6,564 bases of DNA, from positions 1 through 6,564 of the forward strand of contig JARGNC010000139.1 in NCBI GenBank assembly GCA_029212425.1, in the 5' to 3' direction. Positions 5,290 to 6,564 of the stretch are shown piece after piece (the stretch's first letter is position 1; each line of letters begins with the position of its first letter). The translations under genes and the position numbers were made by a program. The notes under the pieces are model-generated. The model searched no databases and was not told the DNA's origin. It was given only the letters and a program-made list of their open reading frames with translations. This stretch comes from Phycisphaerales bacterium (GTDB lineage: Bacteria; Planctomycetota; Phycisphaerae; Phycisphaerales; UBA1924).

Positions 5290-6400
5290 TCAACCCCGAG
5301 CCGCGCGCCTGCGTTTGAGCTCCGCATCAATGAACGGCTGGATATCACCACGGTCGAGGACGGTCGATGGGTTTGCTTCCAGATTTGTGCGATGGTCCTT
5401 CACGCGGTTGTCGTAGAGCACATAGCTTCGGATCTGCGCGCCCCAGCCTCGGTGTTCGAGTTTGCCGCCGCCTGCTTCGTCGATTTCGGCTTGGCGTTCC
5501 TCTTCCGCGATCTGTTCGAGCTTCGCGGTCAGGATCGTCATCGCTTGGCGGCGGTTCTGCTGTTGCTCTCGGTGCGTCGATGCGAGAATCATGATCCCGG
5601 TTGGTTTGTGGATCAGACGGATCGCGGATGCGACCTTGTTCACATTCTGACCACCTGGACCTGACGAACGCGCGAACGCATGGATCTCGAGATCGGTATC
5701 CGGGATGTTCACTTCCGCTTCCGCAAACTCAGGAACCACATCCACAGTCGCGAAGCTCGTCTGACGCTTCCCTTGTGCATTGAACGGTGACACACGCGCC
5801 AAGCGGTGTGTGCCCTTTTCGCATCCGAGGTATCCGAACGCGAACGGTCCCTTGACATGCAGGGTTACGGAGTCGAGCCCGACTTCTGAGCCGTGTGATT
5901 TTTCGACTTCTTCGATCTCGAACCCATGGTTCTCGAAGTAGTAGAGGTACATGCGGAAGAGCATCTCACACCAGTCGTTTGCCTCGGTGCCGCCGTCTCC
6001 TGCGGAGATGGTGAAGAAGCAGTTGCGTGTGTCGTGCTTTCCTGAGAGGAGGGACTGGATCTCGATTTTGTCCATCTGACCAATAAGCGTGTGGAGTTGT
6101 TCGTCAGCTTCTTTGAGCAGATCATCATCGCCGTCCTCGCGGGACATCTCGAACGCGAGCTTCGCGTTGTCGAAATCCTCGGTCACTTCTTTGATCGGGT
6201 CGGTCTGTGCTTTGATGAGCTTGAGTTCGTTGACGACCTCGTTCGCTTTCTCCTGGTTATCCCAGAAGTCCATCGCGCCCATTTTTTCTTCGAGCTCGCT
6301 CAGTCGGTTTCGTTTGTTTTCATAGTCAAAGAGAGTCACGGATCGTTACAATCCGCGCCTCTAAGTCGTTAATCACATTCTGATGTGCTTCCAGGTGCAT
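5290..6400 (-). CDS. prfB: Peptide chain release factor 2, expressed by programmed +1 frameshift
   Basis: RF2 reads UGA and UAA stop codons in the ribosomal A site and triggers release of the finished protein. The product is identified by SPF at residues 204-206, the tripeptide that gives RF2 its UGA specificity, and by the universal GGQ at 249-251 within SSGPGGQNVNK, which catalyses peptidyl-tRNA hydrolysis. Both sit within one residue of their E. coli positions. The gene is in two frames: codons 1-24 from the ATG at 6400 to the CTT at 6331-6329, then an in-frame TGA at 6328-6326, then 345 codons in the +1 frame from GAC at 6327-6325 to the stop at 5290-5292. The total of 369 residues compares with 365 in E. 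coli. The N-terminal part (HLEAHQNVINDLEAR) fits the E. coli RF2 start, and DYENKRNRL after the shift matches DYDAKKERL. Without the shift the only start would be a GTG at 6339 lacking a ribosome binding site and the N-terminal helix. Confidence 0.95.
6325..6331 (-). promoter_or_regulatory. prfB +1 programmed frameshift site (CTT TGA C)
   Basis: The minus strand reads CTTTGAC, identical to the conserved RF2 frameshift heptamer. CTT is the slippery P-site codon, TGA the in-frame stop at codon 25, and the following C weakens termination. In known bacteria, low RF2 makes the ribosome pause at UGA and slip +1, so RF2 controls its own synthesis. The usual AGGGGG stimulator before the CTT is absent: the twelve bases before it read ATCCGTGACTCT. 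Confidence 0.92.
6337..6357 (-). other. Possible hairpin just upstream of the prfB frameshift site
   Basis: CGCGGAT (6357-6351) can pair with ATCCGTG (6343-6337) around the seven-base loop TGTAACG, giving seven pairs of which one is G-U. The stem ends five bases before the slippery CTT codon. Its location is where other prfB genes have the Shine-Dalgarno-like stimulator. A role in frameshifting or in leader folding is only inference, since a short stem can arise by chance. Confidence 0.35.
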
Positions 6401-6409
6401 ACTCAAAAG

Positions 6410-6415
6410 TCCTTT
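6410..6415 (-). promoter_or_regulatory. Shine-Dalgarno deciding the prfB start
   Basis: AAAGGA on the minus strand ends nine bases before the ATG at 6400. It is the evidence that translation of prfB begins there, upstream of the in-frame stop, and not at the GTG at 6339. Confidence 0.75.
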
Positions 6416-6564
6416 CTGAGAACTTATCCGCTGAGCGTTTGTCCATTTGTGGATCATCAGCGATTTGATCCCAACTGTAGCATCCGAAGCGGGGGTTTGT
6501 CCGTAGAATAGCCCGTGAACCTGACCGCTTCCCAACTCGCCCTCTCCGCTCCGACTCCGCACCG

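Noticed and set aside
6091..6372. Plus-strand open frame of 93 codons opposite the 5' part of prfB
   Set aside because: It lies opposite the well-supported prfB and has no domain-like character or ribosome binding site; it is an antisense shadow.
6474..6503. CGGACA and TACAGT (minus strand, 18-base spacer) as a prfB promoter
   Set aside because: Each hexamer matches only four of six consensus bases, which is common by chance, and the sigma-factor preferences of this organism are unknown.
1..6564. Mobile element, CRISPR array, tRNA/rRNA or defence system
   Set aside because: No terminal inverted repeats, transposase-like or nuclease-like protein, spaced direct repeats or RNA-gene folds were seen; the region looks like ordinary chromosomal housekeeping and membrane-protein genes.

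Overview
The window is a compact bacterial region with two gene groups that converge near position 4690. The plus-strand group (about 1-4684) reads: the last codons of an upstream gene, an unrecognised 167-residue soluble protein, a ZntB/CorA-type divalent-cation transporter, the dihydrolipoamide acetyltransferase (E2) of a pyruvate-dehydrogenase-type complex, two coupled membrane proteins of unknown function, and a DUF1275 (YoaK-type) membrane protein. The minus-strand group (6400 down to 4699) is prfB, encoding peptide chain release factor 2, followed by two small two-helix membrane proteins. There is no RNA gene, insertion sequence, CRISPR array or other sign of mobile DNA. The longest gene-free internal gap is only 73 bases (1499-1571), and the upstream region of prfB (6401-6564) has no recognised gene.

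The most informative feature is prfB. A plain open reading frame gives a 349-residue protein starting at a GTG at 6339. The true gene almost certainly starts at the ATG at 6400, which has a good ribosome binding site. It runs 24 codons to an in-frame UGA at 6328-6326 inside the heptamer CTTTGAC and continues in the +1 frame, giving a 369-residue RF2. This is the classical autoregulatory +1 frameshift. The AGGGGG Shine-Dalgarno-like stimulator normally found just before the slippery codon is absent. A possible 7-bp hairpin (6337-6357) ends five bases before that codon.

Genes are tightly packed. Four junctions are ATGA overlaps (at 18, 518, 3513 and 4950), where the start codon of one gene overlaps the stop codon of the previous one, so translational coupling is likely. 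The plus-strand genes share no obvious pathway: metal transport, central carbon metabolism and unknown membrane proteins. The E2 gene stands without its E1 and E3 partners in this window.

The organism is a bacterium with slightly GC-rich DNA by eye and a strikingly high number of GATC tetranucleotides. The E2 resembles the mitochondrial/alphaproteobacterial-like PDH E2 type, and there are many lineage-specific small membrane proteins. An environmental bacterium, possibly of the Planctomycetota (Phycisphaerae-like), is my best guess, but this rests on general impression rather than a diagnostic marker.
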